Assembly: GCA_036172665.1 (NCBI GenBank)
Contig: CM069869.1
Location: forward strand, 1,736,001 to 1,800,000
DNA: 64,000 nt
Direction of reading: 5' to 3'
From: Prosopocoilus inquinatus
Taxonomy: Eukaryota; Arthropoda; Insecta; Coleoptera; Lucanidae
Shown: one piece after another, positions 34,700-46,770 of the stretch
Numbering within the stretch: position 1 is the first letter of the stretch
Layout of the letters: each line of letters opens with the position of its first letter
Translations under genes and position numbers: made by a program
The notes under the pieces: model-generated
What the model saw: only the letters and a program-made list of their open reading frames with translations
What the model was told of the DNA's origin: nothing
The model's database searches: none

Positions 34700-37600
34700 A
34701 AATAGGCCCCGTACCAAGTTGCTTTAGAAGAAGGAAACAAAGTCAAATTAATAAGACGTCATAAATAAACGAGAACGTGGTTAACAAATGGCACACGTAC
34801 AGCAGAAACCGGAAAGGACGAAAAACTACTCACCTCGTCTGCGAATCAAGAAGCCCTGAGGAGTCACAGGTAGACACAACCGCAACAGCGGCCCCAAAAG
34901 GAAACAGGGAAACTCCCTCGAGGTGATAAGAGTCCGAAAAACGGGGCCACACACAAAGTTTTATCACAGCAAACAAAATCGACTGTCCACTTCGTGTCAG
35001 CGTTGTTACCCAGTGACGCCAAGCAACGTACGCCGCGCATACCAAGCGCGTCGCAAACTCGTCTCAAAACTGAAGATTGCAAATACACTTCATCAGCACA
35101 TAAAATCCGTAACAAAATCTTGTTAATCTGTTAGGAAAGGTTTGCTGGAAAGCACCTCAAAAAACACGTAGAGCTTCCTTAATTCCAGTCAGACGGCTTT
35201 ATAGCATTTTGGATGATAGAATAAAAATGTGGCGAATATGTTTGCGTGATTCGACAGATTTTTCGACTCAACATGGCGAAAGCCAATCGGAACACAAGCC
35301 CGTGAAGGTCCATGGTTAGATTGGACCAACGAAAAGCCTTGATTTCGAACGGTTCAAGAACGTCACTTGCCAATGTTGCCAATTACAAAAACGACGCACA
35401 TGCAACACGTAGTTGCCGAAATGTATCCGGAGATTTAAAGCGTAACAAAATACGTAACTGTTGAATTAGTTTGAATCAAAGTCTGACGTTTTGTAAATTT
35501 AATACACATTACACAATCCCCCGACGTATCACGCATTAATTGTTAGGGGGGCAGCAGCACGCATAGATTCACGCTTCGAAGTTTAGAGAGTTGTTGGAAA
35601 GTTAAGGGAGATTAAGTTAACCTTATATATAAAATACAGTTTGCCAGTCTCGGAGATTAATAACTTATTAAATACCGAAGGCAACTTTTACGTGTAACTT
35701 CCTGCGCTAGAACTTTGTTGAGAGCGTTACACTTGACGTTTTATATGCACTCCGTCCAAAAATGTGGAAACTTGTGGAAAGTTTCAGCGCAACAAGAATT
35801 AAATGTTTAATTTAAAAACTCGTAAAATTCGTAAGGAATGAAATGATACGGTAGGGGAGTGAAGAAGATATACTGTTGCTTAAAATGAGTTATTAGAATT
35901 TGAAACTAGTTTAAACCTTAACCTAATCGGTTATTAAATTTCTTTGGGTTTTAGCGCAGCTGTCTGCACGTTGAATAGAATTTAGTTCTATTGTCCCAAA
36001 ATTCCAACTAATTTTGATCTTCAAAAGTATCGAGATCTTAGCAAGGCGTCCCATTAATTAGACGGTTCTATGCTAAAGTAACTTTCGTCGAGGGACTTAC
36101 TTATTGTTCGTTCGATAATATAAAAGCCCTGATTTGTTTTCAGTTTCCTCTCAATTGAGCGCGATTCAAGATAAATTCAGATGTAAGTCGGATCGATTAA
36201 CTCAGCGTTTATTTTGCGGCACGGTGACGGGGGTAGGGGGGAGGTAATGGAAAGCACAAAAGACAAATACTCATCAGCGGGCTATTCTCTTGCTCTCTCT
36301 CAATAAGGAAGCTTTCCTTTCCGATGAAAAGAAGGCTCGAAATAATGGGGGGATGGAGTTCGGTTCATTAAACAAACGATCGGGTATTGAAGTTCGCCCG
36401 TAATCGACGTACATTGCAATTTGTCTTGCATTAAACTTCAATAATTTCTCGGGGCGTTTGTTGAATTACGGACTTCACGCGATGCTGCTATAAATTTGTG
36501 GGTGTATACGAATTTGCTTTCCAGAATGACGTGCGTGTAACACAGTTGATTTACGCTGGTACACAATTCTGGCGAAGGATTTATATTATGTACCATAATT
36601 CCGATAGCGTACACTACACACACCAGGCCATAAACATAAATTAAATTAAAAATAAACAAACACATTTGGCTGTTGTGTAGAAAAAAATTTAAGCTTTCTT
36701 TCTGAAAAAATTAAGAATCTGTGCGAAAAGGGGTTTGCCATCCAATTAAATCATAGAGTTCAGCGAAAAGCAACGCGCGCGTTTTGAAATTGGAACGCAT
36801 ACATGCAAGCTTTTTGCAAACTCAAGTGCTATATCGCGCACAGAATATTGTAAACGCGTAGGAAGAGTCCGAATCGAAATCGCAACTTCAATCGTTGACT
36901 TGATTAAATCGTTAGTTCGATGCACATCAAGTGACGTGCCGTGTCGACCCCTGTTGGACGCCACCGTCATTTCCTTTGGACTGCACTATCGTCGTCCCAG
37001 GATGTAATCGCCGCTCTCGGCCGCTACTTCTGCTCCGTCGAAGTCGAAGCCGTCGCCAGCAACCCAAGCAATCATCCGAGCCAGTCCATCGTCCACCCCA
37101 TTTAACGCAACGCAGAAGTTTTAATCGCGATGTTCCCAGAAAACCGGACTGGCAGAGAAAACCCCCGACCCCAAATAAAACTAAAGAAAACAGAGGTACA
37201 TTTTGTAATCAATTTGTTTAAAAGCTCTATCTACGCCCCTACAAGCCGTAAGTTTCCTCGTGACATAATTTAGGCCATTCGTGACCTGGTATTATACAAT
37301 ATTGATCACATTTAATTAAATTTGATTATCACTAACTGCTCTAATGTTGTCCTGAATGGTTATAGTAAATAAAGTGTACTGTTACATAACGAACAAATGA
37401 GTCAAGCATGAATTATGGCATAACAATGCAATGCATATGCATCCCTCCTAGCGTCACGCATTATGGCGGCACCGCTGATGTATGGGGGGTGGTATCACAT
37501 CGGTCGAATGAAATTTCCTACTCTATTGAACAATTTGGCATAGTGCGGGATATTTGCTGTACTTGTCATGTTAACATGTGATCAAAATTCTCATTGGCAC

Positions 37601-38879
37601 CGGCGGTGGATTCATAAAAACGGCTTTACTCACAATGGGTTTAATTATTATCGTTTCGGTTAACTGTTAACGCACATGTTTTGAATTCTGTTCGGGTTGG
37701 GCTCAAATAATTTTGAAATACCGTACGATTTTCCCGCCATACATACGACGTAATAAAAATTCACTTCTTTCTTGTTGAATTCGTTCTGAAAGTTTTAAAT
37801 TCACTTTTTCATCGTTGGATTCGTTCTGAAAGTTTTACACGATTTGCAACTGTTTATTTCTTGATATACAAAGGGTAAGATTTTATTAAACATGTTTTGT
37901 TCTTATTATTCGATAAAAAACAGGAAGAAAATGAAGTGGTTAGAAAAAGGTAAAAGCGAGAAAAATAATCTGTTACTAGTAATTCGGATTTCCGTAGCTC
38001 AGATGGAGATGGGGATGGGTCGAACATCGGCGGTAATTTGTTTAAGAGCGTCAGAGATAATTGTCTAATAGGGATCCTCGTCAAACCAAAACGCTTATCT
38101 CTACGAACGAATTGCCTCGGTAGGCAGGAAATGTCTTAATTTGCGGCAAATAATGATAATAAGTTAATGATTGATTTCATGGTGTGAGTGTGCAATTTTC
38201 TTTCTCCTTTCCGGTAAAAAAAAAAAAAAACTATATCTCAACCGTATTTACTCACTACTATCTACTACTTCGCCTGCGACACTTTTTTATTCCCCTGGAT
38301 AAAGAAGAATCTGAAAGGAAAAAAAATACACTCTCGCTGTATGTATAAGGGGAACAATAATTTTATATAAAAACAAATGAGAATTATGTTGGAACGGTCT
38401 AAATACATAAAAGGGGAAAGCTTTTGCTTCCGCTCCCGATTATCAAACTTGGGGAAAACTACTGATTTTAAATAAAATAACATTGAATTTGGATTTCAAC
38501 TTAGAATTGTCCGGTACGAGAAAGACGCGTGATTTTTCTGAAGCCGAATCGATGGCAGCGGATTAACCAACTCTTAATCTAAATGTTAACAATTTTTGCA
38601 CAAATTTTTTCTGTTAACAATTTTCATTACCTGTCTCACTACCTCACCCCGCCCATCCGCCGGCACGCTTTTCCAACTAAATCTTTGCCCGGTAGATCGC
38701 GTGATGGTATCTTTTGACGTTGTTTTTCTCGAGCCTCACGCGCTTTCAAACAGGAGTCTTCATGCATCAGCATTTCACAATTCATCAGAAGATGAAATAC
38801 AATTGCATTTCTTGCAATAGCTTATCGTGACTTTAAATTAAAATGAAAGTGAATACTTTTCCATTATACCTATTGAAGT
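34700..38879. other. Non-coding DNA, no feature recognised
   Basis: Several short frames exist (for example the Arg/Pro-rich one at 36931-37221), none with known motifs or neighbouring signals. Confidence 0.4.
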
Positions 38880-39190
38880 TTTCGAATTCTTACAGGTGTA
38901 AATGCAAAGGAAATTTCTGATCGTTTGTCGAAAGTGTACAATTCGAAGGCGCCTTCGTATGCTACGGTCGACAAGTGCTTTAAAGAATTCAAACCCGTCA
39001 GAGTATTGAAGATGATCCAAAGTGGGGAGGACCAAAAACTCCAGACGATGATGAACATGTTGCTTAGGTAAATCAACCTCTTTAATTTTAATTCAGGTGA
39101 CTTTATGGCTCGACGTGAGATTGGGCGTGAAACATGGCTTCATCACTGGGACTCCGAAACGAAACAAGAGTCGATGCAATAGAAACATTC
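38880..39190 (+). pseudogene. Mariner-family transposase fossil (Tc1/mariner), internally deleted
   Basis: Around 38895-39000 one frame reads GVNAKEISDRLSKVYNSKAP then SYATVDKCFKEF, the helix-turn-helix DNA-binding part of mariner transposases. After a one-base shift near 39003, EDDPKWGGPKTPDDDEHVA continues with the usual ED-P-x-x-GRPKT linker. About 70 residues of the family are then missing. At 39120-39190 the frame RETWLHHWDSETKQESMQ-stop-KH matches the catalytic-core start, normally GDETW. The first catalytic Asp is replaced (CGT codon) and a conserved Trp codon is TAG. The copy is inactive and lacks visible terminal repeats. Confidence 0.9.
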
Positions 39191-39209
39191 AGGATTCATT
39201 CAGAGTTCT

Positions 39210-39545
39210 TAATGATCGCGAAAACGACAAACGCACGTGGCAAACAAACACGTCACAAAATCGAGGAACTAAATAGCTTACCTTACTTCAAAGAGCGAAC
39301 TCTGAAAAGGATGTTAATTTCCATGTGTACTAGAATCCGAAGCCGATGATCCCTCCAATAGCGAGGAAATGTCCAACGGAGCGAGAATATCGGTAAGGAA
39401 CGGTATGGTGACCAAATTCAACGAAATCTTTGTTTCAACACCCAACTCGCCACCTTACGACGGTCAGCCGCACTCAAAACAATTATGCACAAAGGGAAGT
39501 CTACTCGACTGCGAACAGCGAAAGAAATAAATACATAACACAATC
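39210..39545 (+). repeat. Dispersed repeat family H, copy 3
   Basis: Follows the mariner fossil directly. Blocks ATGATCGCGAAAACGACAAACG, CACGTGGCA, GGAGCGAGAATATCGGTA, CGACGGTCAGCCGCACTC and CACAAAGGGAAG link copies 1, 2 and 4 of this family, so this is the most complete copy in the window. Confidence 0.6.
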
Positions 39546-40324
39546 ACCGACAAAGTAGAACACGTCGACTAAAATCTGCCATATAATAATTGATGGTATC
39601 ATTTCAATTGTAGATATTTTTTAATATATTATGGCAACTACCTAAATTATTTGGTAGCTCTTTAGTCATACATTGATTAACGTCATCTATTACTTTAGCT
39701 GTACGGACAATTGGTTTTCCACTTCCAGTTAACCGTAATACACTTCCTGCACTGCAGAATAAATCTACAGAACAGAGTACTATCTTTATGCAATCTGCGT
39801 CAAGGGATGCAAGGTTGGAAAATACTGTGCGCGAAATTCTTCCGTACCAGCAGGAATATTATGTACCCGTTGGTCATTTACTTCTTCTGCATTGCAGAAA
39901 TATAATTCACAACATGAGCTTTTTGTTCAGGACTGAAAGCCATTGTTGAAAATTGGGCAGCAAGTTGTCAATTCATGAATTATCAAGTGACCAAATAAAT
40001 TGCTGTATACTCCGGTCGCAGAAGAAACAAAGTGATCACACAAACTCTCTTTCTTCGTATTCCTCGTCATCTTTAATACACATATGAGCATGCTGTAACT
40101 AATCACTACAGACTGACAGACACTGTGGGATAGTGTAAATCTGTCGATAGTTACTCACAGTTACAACAATCACGAGTACATCACGCAGTTTCATTTCTCC
40201 GTTTCTTCGGCGGCCGGAGTATAGTAATCTGAGATAAGCGTTTTATCTCCCATGATCTACCTTCATCAAAAACTTTGCTACCGTCTGAATGAAGTTAATT
40301 TATCTTGCTTTATCTCTAGGTTGC
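39546..40324. other. Non-coding DNA, no feature recognised
   Basis: Nothing beyond short chance frames. Confidence 0.4.
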
Positions 40325-40445
40325 AAGTCAGCGCTGAGGAAGATAATCAGCTGTCCCGAGCTAAAACTCATATGGAGAATTGAGCTGGGTCAAAGTTCAA
40401 GAGCGCCAGAAGACCCTGGCTGATCGTTACGCCAGTTACGTGCAC
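40325..40445 (+). repeat. Dispersed repeat family I, copy 2
   Basis: Matches the minus strand of 9300-9425 with GCTGAGGAAGATAATCAGCTG and GGCTGATCGTTACGCCA. Its plus frame begins AEEDNQLS in both copies, but both soon hit stops. Confidence 0.5.
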
Positions 40446-40734
40446 CAAAATTTTTCGAAAAATTTCCAAACGACGGTAACAAAACAATACGTTACATTTG
40501 TACGGGAGTTTGTTGAAATAACCCTGTCATTTGTGCCCAAACATCAGACGCAGTGGTGACACCTCGTGGCGGTTCGTCGAGCTGCCGGTGCGTCATTTGT
40601 GGCATTGACCATCAAGAAGAACACCTTGCTACCGTTGATATTGGAAACAGGTGGACGTCAATCGGGAACGAAATGTCGAAGAACAGAAGAAACGGCAGGC
40701 GAAATTAAAAAGTAAAAGAATTAGCGGTTTCGTC

Positions 40735-41060
40735 TGTTGAAACAAAGAAATCGAATATAAGCATGGGTCGGATCCCTCTGTTGAAACAAAGAAATCGATA
40801 TAACCATGGGCCATTCTAATGGTGTCACTAATTACAGTTTTATTTGTCGTAGAGACGGACAAACTGCTTGGTAAAACATGCTATAATATAATAACCGGTC
40901 AGATTCACAAGGCACAAATAATTCCAATGGAGACTGTAGTTAATATGAATTTTGGTCTAAATACCAACAATTCACGAAAAATATTCACAACGTTCGAACC
41001 TCGTGATGACGAAACGCCGAATAACACTTGAGCTAGCTGTCGGACGCAAACGCTCTAACG
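40735..41060 (+). repeat. Dispersed repeat family G, copy 2
   Basis: Begins with a local duplication (TCTGTTGAAACAAAGAAATCG occurs twice, at about 40733 and 40780), then follows copy 1 (28390-28680) with ATGGGCC, GGTGTCAC, GCACAAATAATTCCA, CAATTCACG and CCTCGTGATG. Confidence 0.6.
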
Positions 41061-42709
41061 AACAAGATGTCTAGAAAACGTGATTTCTGAGACCCTATAA
41101 AAGTAGTAATATCCAGGCGGCAAAGCGGACACAGCAATGTGGGTAATAGTCTACAACTAAATCGTGCCACACATGACCAGGGAATTAAACTGTAACAACT
41201 TGTTTGGACATCTGGTACATATTACATGCGTTGACGTAAATTTGTATGATATTCGTTAGAAATTCACGAAACGTTTTCATAAAGTTCGAGGAAAGGACGA
41301 GAAAGCGTAGAGACGACAAGAAGGTCGCAAATGCACATCTCCCTTATTAACGACGCGGTATTTATCTTTTGCGATAAGAAATTGCATTAATTCGGTTGGA
41401 GAAGGCCCCCTGCATTAAAGTATCTTGCTCGGGCTTCATAAAAGCGAAGAGAAATGAGATGAAGTGTTTACAGTGGGATTTCTTAAAAACTCACCCACGC
41501 AGCTGTTTTCAGTAGTCGCGTCCTTGTTACTACAGGTTTGAGTTATGTCGGGAATATTTTATGTTTATACCACCTCCAACTTAAAACTTCTACTCTAGTT
41601 GAATGAGTTTTTTTTTTTTTAATAAAGTTATTCGAAACTGTTTAAGATGTGTATATTTGAAGAGGAAAATTAAAGTTTGTTTATGACGGAACGCGCCGAC
41701 TCTATCTTCAAGTTACAATATTTACCTGTAATAATGGGAAGAATCTTGGTGGCAAATTCCCGCTTCTGAGGTCTTGACAAGTCTGTGACTTAAGATTTAA
41801 GACCCCGTTAAGCAACCACCACATATAAAAAAATATGTAATAATTTAAAATGAAACGAAATTAAGCATTATAGAGAGAAGAGCGGGAAATTCAAATGCCT
41901 CGATTATTTACGTACGCCCTGTATTTATTTTTAGGAGAGGTAAATTCCTCAATAAATTATTTTTAATTTGCTATTATTTCGCAAGTTTCTTGAAATTAAA
42001 AAAACAAAAACAAAACGACCAAACCACATTCCAGTTTATAAATATAAAAGACGCAGGGAGAGAACAACGCGAACGCATTTTCTTCGGCCGTTCTTAAATA
42101 TTAAACCTGCAATTTTCTTTCCCGAGAAGCAAGCAAACATTTCTTTGAATTACCTGAATGTAATTTTTGTATAATTTCGAAATGAAATTTCGTATTTACA
42201 GAGCTTTCATCGTTTGGGGAAGTATTATCCCGAAAGAAGGGTTAACAACGGCGTAATACGATGGCGAAATAACTCGGACTCGCGGACTGTATATTGACGG
42301 AACTCTTTGCTCGCGATGTTATTCAAACTTCAGTAAGTTTAAACCTTTCGAATTAAAAACACCGGTTCCAGGGGCTAAAATATATAGGCTGTCTGAAAAG
42401 TAGCATTCATCTTTTATAAGCTGACATTATTAGTTCCTATAGAATATGCTATGCGAATATGAAATCGATTGCAAAACGTATTGTAAGAAGTATAGATATC
42501 AGAATTCTCAGTATACAGGGTGCGTTCGCCATACCAAATTATTCTATTAACAATTGTATTGTATTATAAGTTCGCCAAAGGGCAGCGCAACAATCGAAGG
42601 GTCCGACCAAGGGCGAAAATTCAGTGGGGGAAAGCATTTCACCCAACAACAAACGCATGTCGTCGATAAAGGTTTTAGTCCTTAAAGGGACCGTAGTAAG
42701 AATAAAAGC
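41061..42709. other. Non-coding DNA; possible mariner-type ends near 42380 and 42515
   Basis: TATAGGCTGTCTGAAAAGTA (42375) and TATACAGGGTGCG (42513) look like ends of mariner-type elements, but they are not reverse complements of each other, so no element can be delimited. Confidence 0.35.
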
Positions 42710-42960
42710 ACGGAGGAGGGAAACAAAGAGAAACGTAAAACACGAATCAAGTTAGCCGACGACAACTAAAGCTCACCCGGGGAGGCTAAGCTCCAGGCTG
42801 GTAAAAGCGCGTGGGTAAACGGTCGAAGTCGACCAAAGGCTGTGGAGTATATTTCGCCCCCCGGGGAAATATTTCACAAGCACCGAAATAACACGCACAA
42901 AACAATAAATGGTTTACCCGAACTCCTAAGTTGCTTTTCCTGCTTGGAAGATTAGTATTC
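42710..42960 (+). repeat. Dispersed repeat family E, copy 3
   Basis: Shares AAACGTAAAACACGAATCA, GCTCACC, AAAGCGCGTG, GACCAAAGGCTGTG and TATATTTCGCCCCCCGGGGAAATATT with copies 1 and 2; the hairpin at about 42853-42875 is the best preserved part. Confidence 0.75.
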
Positions 42961-43016
42961 GGGAACTGCTACTATTGGTTTTCATTCAACACGTGTTCAG
43001 CGGTAACCAATGACTT

Positions 43017-43090
43017 TCTTAGGTAAACCAGTCAGAGACGACCAAAGGCTGTGAGGTATATTTCACCCCCTGGGAAAATATTTCTTTTTC
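43017..43090 (+). repeat. Dispersed repeat family E, partial copy 4
   Basis: Only the TTAGGTAAACCAGTCAGAG to CCCCTGGGAAAATATTTC part is present, 60 bp after copy 3. Confidence 0.7.
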
Positions 43091-45698
43091 ATAACACAGG
43101 ATTGTACACATTGCCTTGACTTATGTTTTTATATCAATGATTCAGTGCCAAGCTGTAATAATATAAAAATAATACAATGATATAAAGAAAAATATAATAA
43201 CAGGAGTGTAACGATACAAGGAAAAACAATCACACAAGTTCAACGATCGCATTTGAACAACAATAATGTGGTGCAACCGACGGATTAAAGATGAAACACT
43301 ACACGATTAGAATCAGTTTTATGGCAACGATCTCGCTTTTTTGTTGCAATAACATAAAAGTGTTGCACATTTTTAATACACGGAGTTGTTCAAACAAGAA
43401 CAATTATTGGTCGGACAATTTTGTTATTAAAAGAAACAAAGCGCATGTCGCTGCTTGTGGTAAAAAAATTCAACAATTGTATTGAGTATTTGCATCTTGT
43501 TTTAATCACGTGTAACAACAAGGAATGGAGATACTCTGAGTGCAGCCAGTGCAAACGAATCGAAAACGCCATAAGTGTGTGTTTTGATGAGAATACGGGA
43601 ATGTGGCTTATTTCCATTCTCGGTTCATTGAAAAAGTCTGCAACAAAATAAACATTTATCTTTATATCAATATAAGGTTATAAATGCCATTATGCAACTA
43701 CGTTGATAATACAGAAATTTCTAGTGTGTCGATAAATTTTATTTCTTAGCAAACCTTGGTTTTACTTACGGTTTCCCACAATTTGTATAAAAACTTTCAC
43801 GTTACAATTCACGTTTTAACAGAGTCAATTTCATTTTAGTTTTGATACTAACTACATCTAGCAACCGTACATGTACACGAACCCCGTACAGTGTTGGTCC
43901 ACGACGGAGCTTTGTAAAAATAAATCATTTTTAAACCCTGAGGTATTGTTTAATTCTGTATGATTTTTAGAACACTTGGGATTATTTAGGAATGAAAATC
44001 CCGGGGAGATTTTAGCGATTTTCAGCGAAGTGCGACGCGAAATCGTTAATTTAGGCAAGAATTTGGCATAAATCTGCTGGCTTCAGCTGCGGAATGCAGA
44101 CGGACAATTAGAAGCGAGGGAAGATAAAACAAGGACACCAGATGCTGGTAATTGCTCTCTGAGCGTTGTCGCTCGAGAGAAAAGGACATATGATCTTTCT
44201 CCACCCTGTTAGTTTAGGCACAGCTTTCAGTATCCTTCAAGCGTACTGGTTGATCTCACGCACAGGATTAGACGCTTCCTTGTTTAAGGAATTTCCGGAG
44301 CTTGTCAATTTAAAGGATTTCGCAATATTAAATTTTCACTCACTATTACCAGTGTGATGAGTTAATTAAATCTGCCTCATAATCGCAACACCTTCCTGCT
44401 ACTTGAATAATTTATTCGCTCCAAATTTTCCAAATGTCTTTTCTGTAGCAGCGGAAATATACATATTTTATTACCCAAGTAATAAGTTCAAATTATATTA
44501 ACTTGTAACGTATTACTCATCATTGTTTGGTGGCAAAAACTCTTATTAGTCCCCTCATTCTGACAGTTCATCTATTTAGAAGGTAACATCCTGTATATTG
44601 AGATTTTAATTTAAACCTTGCATTATTTAATGAAGCGAATAATTCAAGCATTTAATAACTTCAGAATTTGTCGAAAATAAAATTAGGTTGACGTATATCT
44701 TTCCATTGCCACTTAATCCTAATCCGGGCAATTCAAAGGCACGACTTCGTTAAAATCAAATGCGGCTTAGTCCTTCGTTCCCTTTGACGGCGGCGGAAAG
44801 CAACTGCGGCCATCGCAAAAATCAATTACCAAATAAAACGAAAAGAAAGAAAAAAAAAAAGAAGAAGAAAGCCGCCGAAAACTTGGAGTATTTATTTATA
44901 AAGACTCGCAGCAGTTCGAATTTTCACCGCCGTTTATCACTAATACTTCCTCTCCCTTGGATCGCTTTAAATTTGTTTCATTTGGGTCCGCTCTATTGGA
45001 AGTTATCACGCGATACTTACGGGAAGAAATAAATTTATAAAGCGACGTTTTTTTTCCGAATGTTTGGCGGTGGAAAATTCTGTTGAGCAATTTTGTTTCT
45101 ATTAAAAAGGAGTTAAGCATTTTTAATTCCTTGACAGTAAAATTGCACTTTAGATTTCGAAACAAAGGATCAATATAGAGCCTTTACTTCCGCATCGCAC
45201 ACGAGAGCAAAACGATTAATTAATAAATGTCAAAAATGAAATCAATAAGGAACGTTGAAACCAGCTTTTAATTTTTGGATCTTTTTATTATTTTAACGAC
45301 CCATTCCGAAGCAGTTTGTAACGTTATTTTTATCAATAAAAGAAAAAAAAATTACGTGACGCTTCTCCCCATTCTATTCTCCCAACTTGCGTGCCACCTC
45401 ATGACTTAATGGAATCCGCATTATTGAGATTTTCCCCAAGGATTGTGATTGACAAGTCCTTTTAAACTTCTTTGTTGTTGGGATTGTACTAATTTCGCAC
45501 ACGCGTGGATGGCCTAAACAACCGTAACTCGATTATGTTTACCAAGACGCCTCCAGTCTTCATTCTCATTGTTGTCGGATGCCATCGACAAAGCTCTGCG
45601 CGATTAGTGATTAACGTTCAGACAGCTCAATTTTTTGGGGATCTGAGAGTGAGATTCTTGGAACGATGTTTTTGAACACACGCGATATATGATAACGT
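43091..45698. other. AT-rich non-coding DNA
   Basis: A-rich stretch at 44850-44870. The overlapping frames at 44760-45165 are composition-driven. Nothing else recognised. Confidence 0.4.
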
Positions 45699-45900
45699 AA
45701 ATTTTAACGAACATATAAAATAGCGACATCTTACTATTGCTTTTTGACCTAACATTGCAGTAGGATAGACAAATTGAAGCGGGATTTGCTCCTAATGAGT
45801 CCCCCATGCAAGGCGGCCATGCTTGCTGTCAAAGCATAATGAAAGATTTTAGAAAAATTTTGTGCAAATCGTTTTTGATTGCAGTGAGAACCTCGAGCAG

Positions 45901-45947
45901 CCTCTGGACAGCTGTTTCAGCCCTGCTTGGGGCTTCTTCAGCAGAAA
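45901..45947 (-). ncRNA. Hammerhead ribozyme motif (type I), antisense copy
   Basis: On the minus strand: stem I TTTCTG, CTGAAGA core (45941-45935), stem II AGCCC/GGGCT, GAAAC, short stem III AC/GT around AGCT, then GTC at 45909-45907, and CAGAGG closing stem I. Predicted cleavage is after 45907. Unlike the plus-strand copy, the upstream side lacks the sequence that would extend stem I. Confidence 0.65.
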
Positions 45948-46062
45948 CGTAAATGTTAGGTCAAAAAGCGATAGTAAGATGTCGCTATTTTATATGTTCA
46001 TCATTCTTACATCGCATTTGCGAATAAATTGGGCAAGTCGTTTTTGGTCTGCAGTGGGAATG

Positions 46063-46127
46063 TCGAGCTACGTTTCTGCTGAAGAAGCCCCAAGCAGGGC
46101 TGAAACAGCTGTCCAGAGGCTGCTCGA
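46063..46127 (+). ncRNA. Hammerhead ribozyme (type I) at the tip of a long hairpin
   Basis: All invariant core positions are present: CTGAAGA (46079-46085), GAAA (46102-46105) and U-H before the cleavage site (GTC 46111-46113). Stem II is AGCCC/GGGCT with a 6 nt loop (86-101). Stem III is a minimal AC/GT pair around AGCT, as in hammerheads of Penelope-like elements and retrozymes. Stem I pairs TTTCTG (46073-46078) with CAGAGG (46114-46119). After a small internal loop it continues TCGAGC (46063-46068) with GCTCGA (46122-46127). Beyond this, sequence from about 46034 pairs with sequence to about 46160 almost throughout. Predicted cut: after 46113. Self-cleavage is inferred, not shown. Confidence 0.75.
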
Positions 46128-46574
46128 GGTTCTCACTGCAATCAAAAACGATTTGCACAAAATTTTAGTAAATTTTAACATCGGAGGATAGCTTCATTTA
46201 GTGCTACAGCCACACCCAGTTAGCTGAGAAAATTAAAAATAATGTCGAGGAATGCAAGAGAGCCCAGCCCAAATGTGCCCCTGTAACGTACTCTGATAAA
46301 TAAAATAAATTAGAAGTTAAAACGCAGTACGACGCAAAACCGTAACGCCGAACACAACACGTGCAAGGTCAGCCTTGATCAATAGCATCGTCTTGTCTTT
46401 AAATTCAGCTGCGCCGCGTCGTGTAAACGGAAAGCAAGAATTTTCTTCAAGTTCCGACTTGTGAGCTCACGTCTACAAGATAATTATTATGCAATCGGTG
46501 GAAATTTTCCATGCGTCTGCGATGCATTAATTGTAAGATGTGGTCACCTGTCAGGTAAGTAATGAAAGGAGCGT

Positions 46575-46770
46575 TTTGCGCATTTTGACCAACAAGAAAA
46601 AGGTGGGCTTGCGCCAACCGTAACTTACCGCACCTCAGAGGCACGGTCGGTTGTTCCCTCGGAAGCTAAGATGTGAAGAAAAGTTGCGTAACGGTGATCA
46701 CTCAATGAAGAGGGTGTGGGGGAATTCAAAAGGTGTTGGGGTTAAGGGCGCCAACCAGGAGTGGTTACGC
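46575..46770 (+). repeat. Dispersed repeat family D, copy 3
   Basis: Carries CTTGCGCCAACCGTAACTTAC, CGGTCGGTTGTTCC, GATCACTCAATGAAGAGGGTG, GGGGGAATTCAAAAG and AAGGGCGCCAACCAGGAGT in the family order. Confidence 0.6.

Larger units (their letters stand above)
45699..46163. repeat. Nested inverted repeats carrying hammerhead motifs
   Basis: 45855-45951 is an almost exact reverse complement of 46065-46163 (~97 bp arms). Inside, AGGTCAAAAAGCGATAGTAAGATGTCG (about 45957-45983) is again mirrored by 45699-45755 outside the left arm. This arrangement of head-to-head copies is what repeated insertion or template switching of a small element would leave. A further, direct-orientation copy of the right half lies at 53730-53940. 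Confidence 0.85.

Noticed and set aside
36931..37221. 96-codon Arg/Pro/Ser-rich frame
   Set aside because: No recognisable domain; amino-acid bias follows local base composition.
39065..39100. GTAAAT...TTCAG looking like an intron between the two mariner fragments
   Set aside because: Mariner transposases lack an intron there and about 70 residues are missing, so a deletion is the simpler reading.
42375..42530. Possible mariner-type MITE between TATAGGCTGTCTG and TATACAGGGTG
   Set aside because: The two ends are not reverse complements, so they do not define one element.
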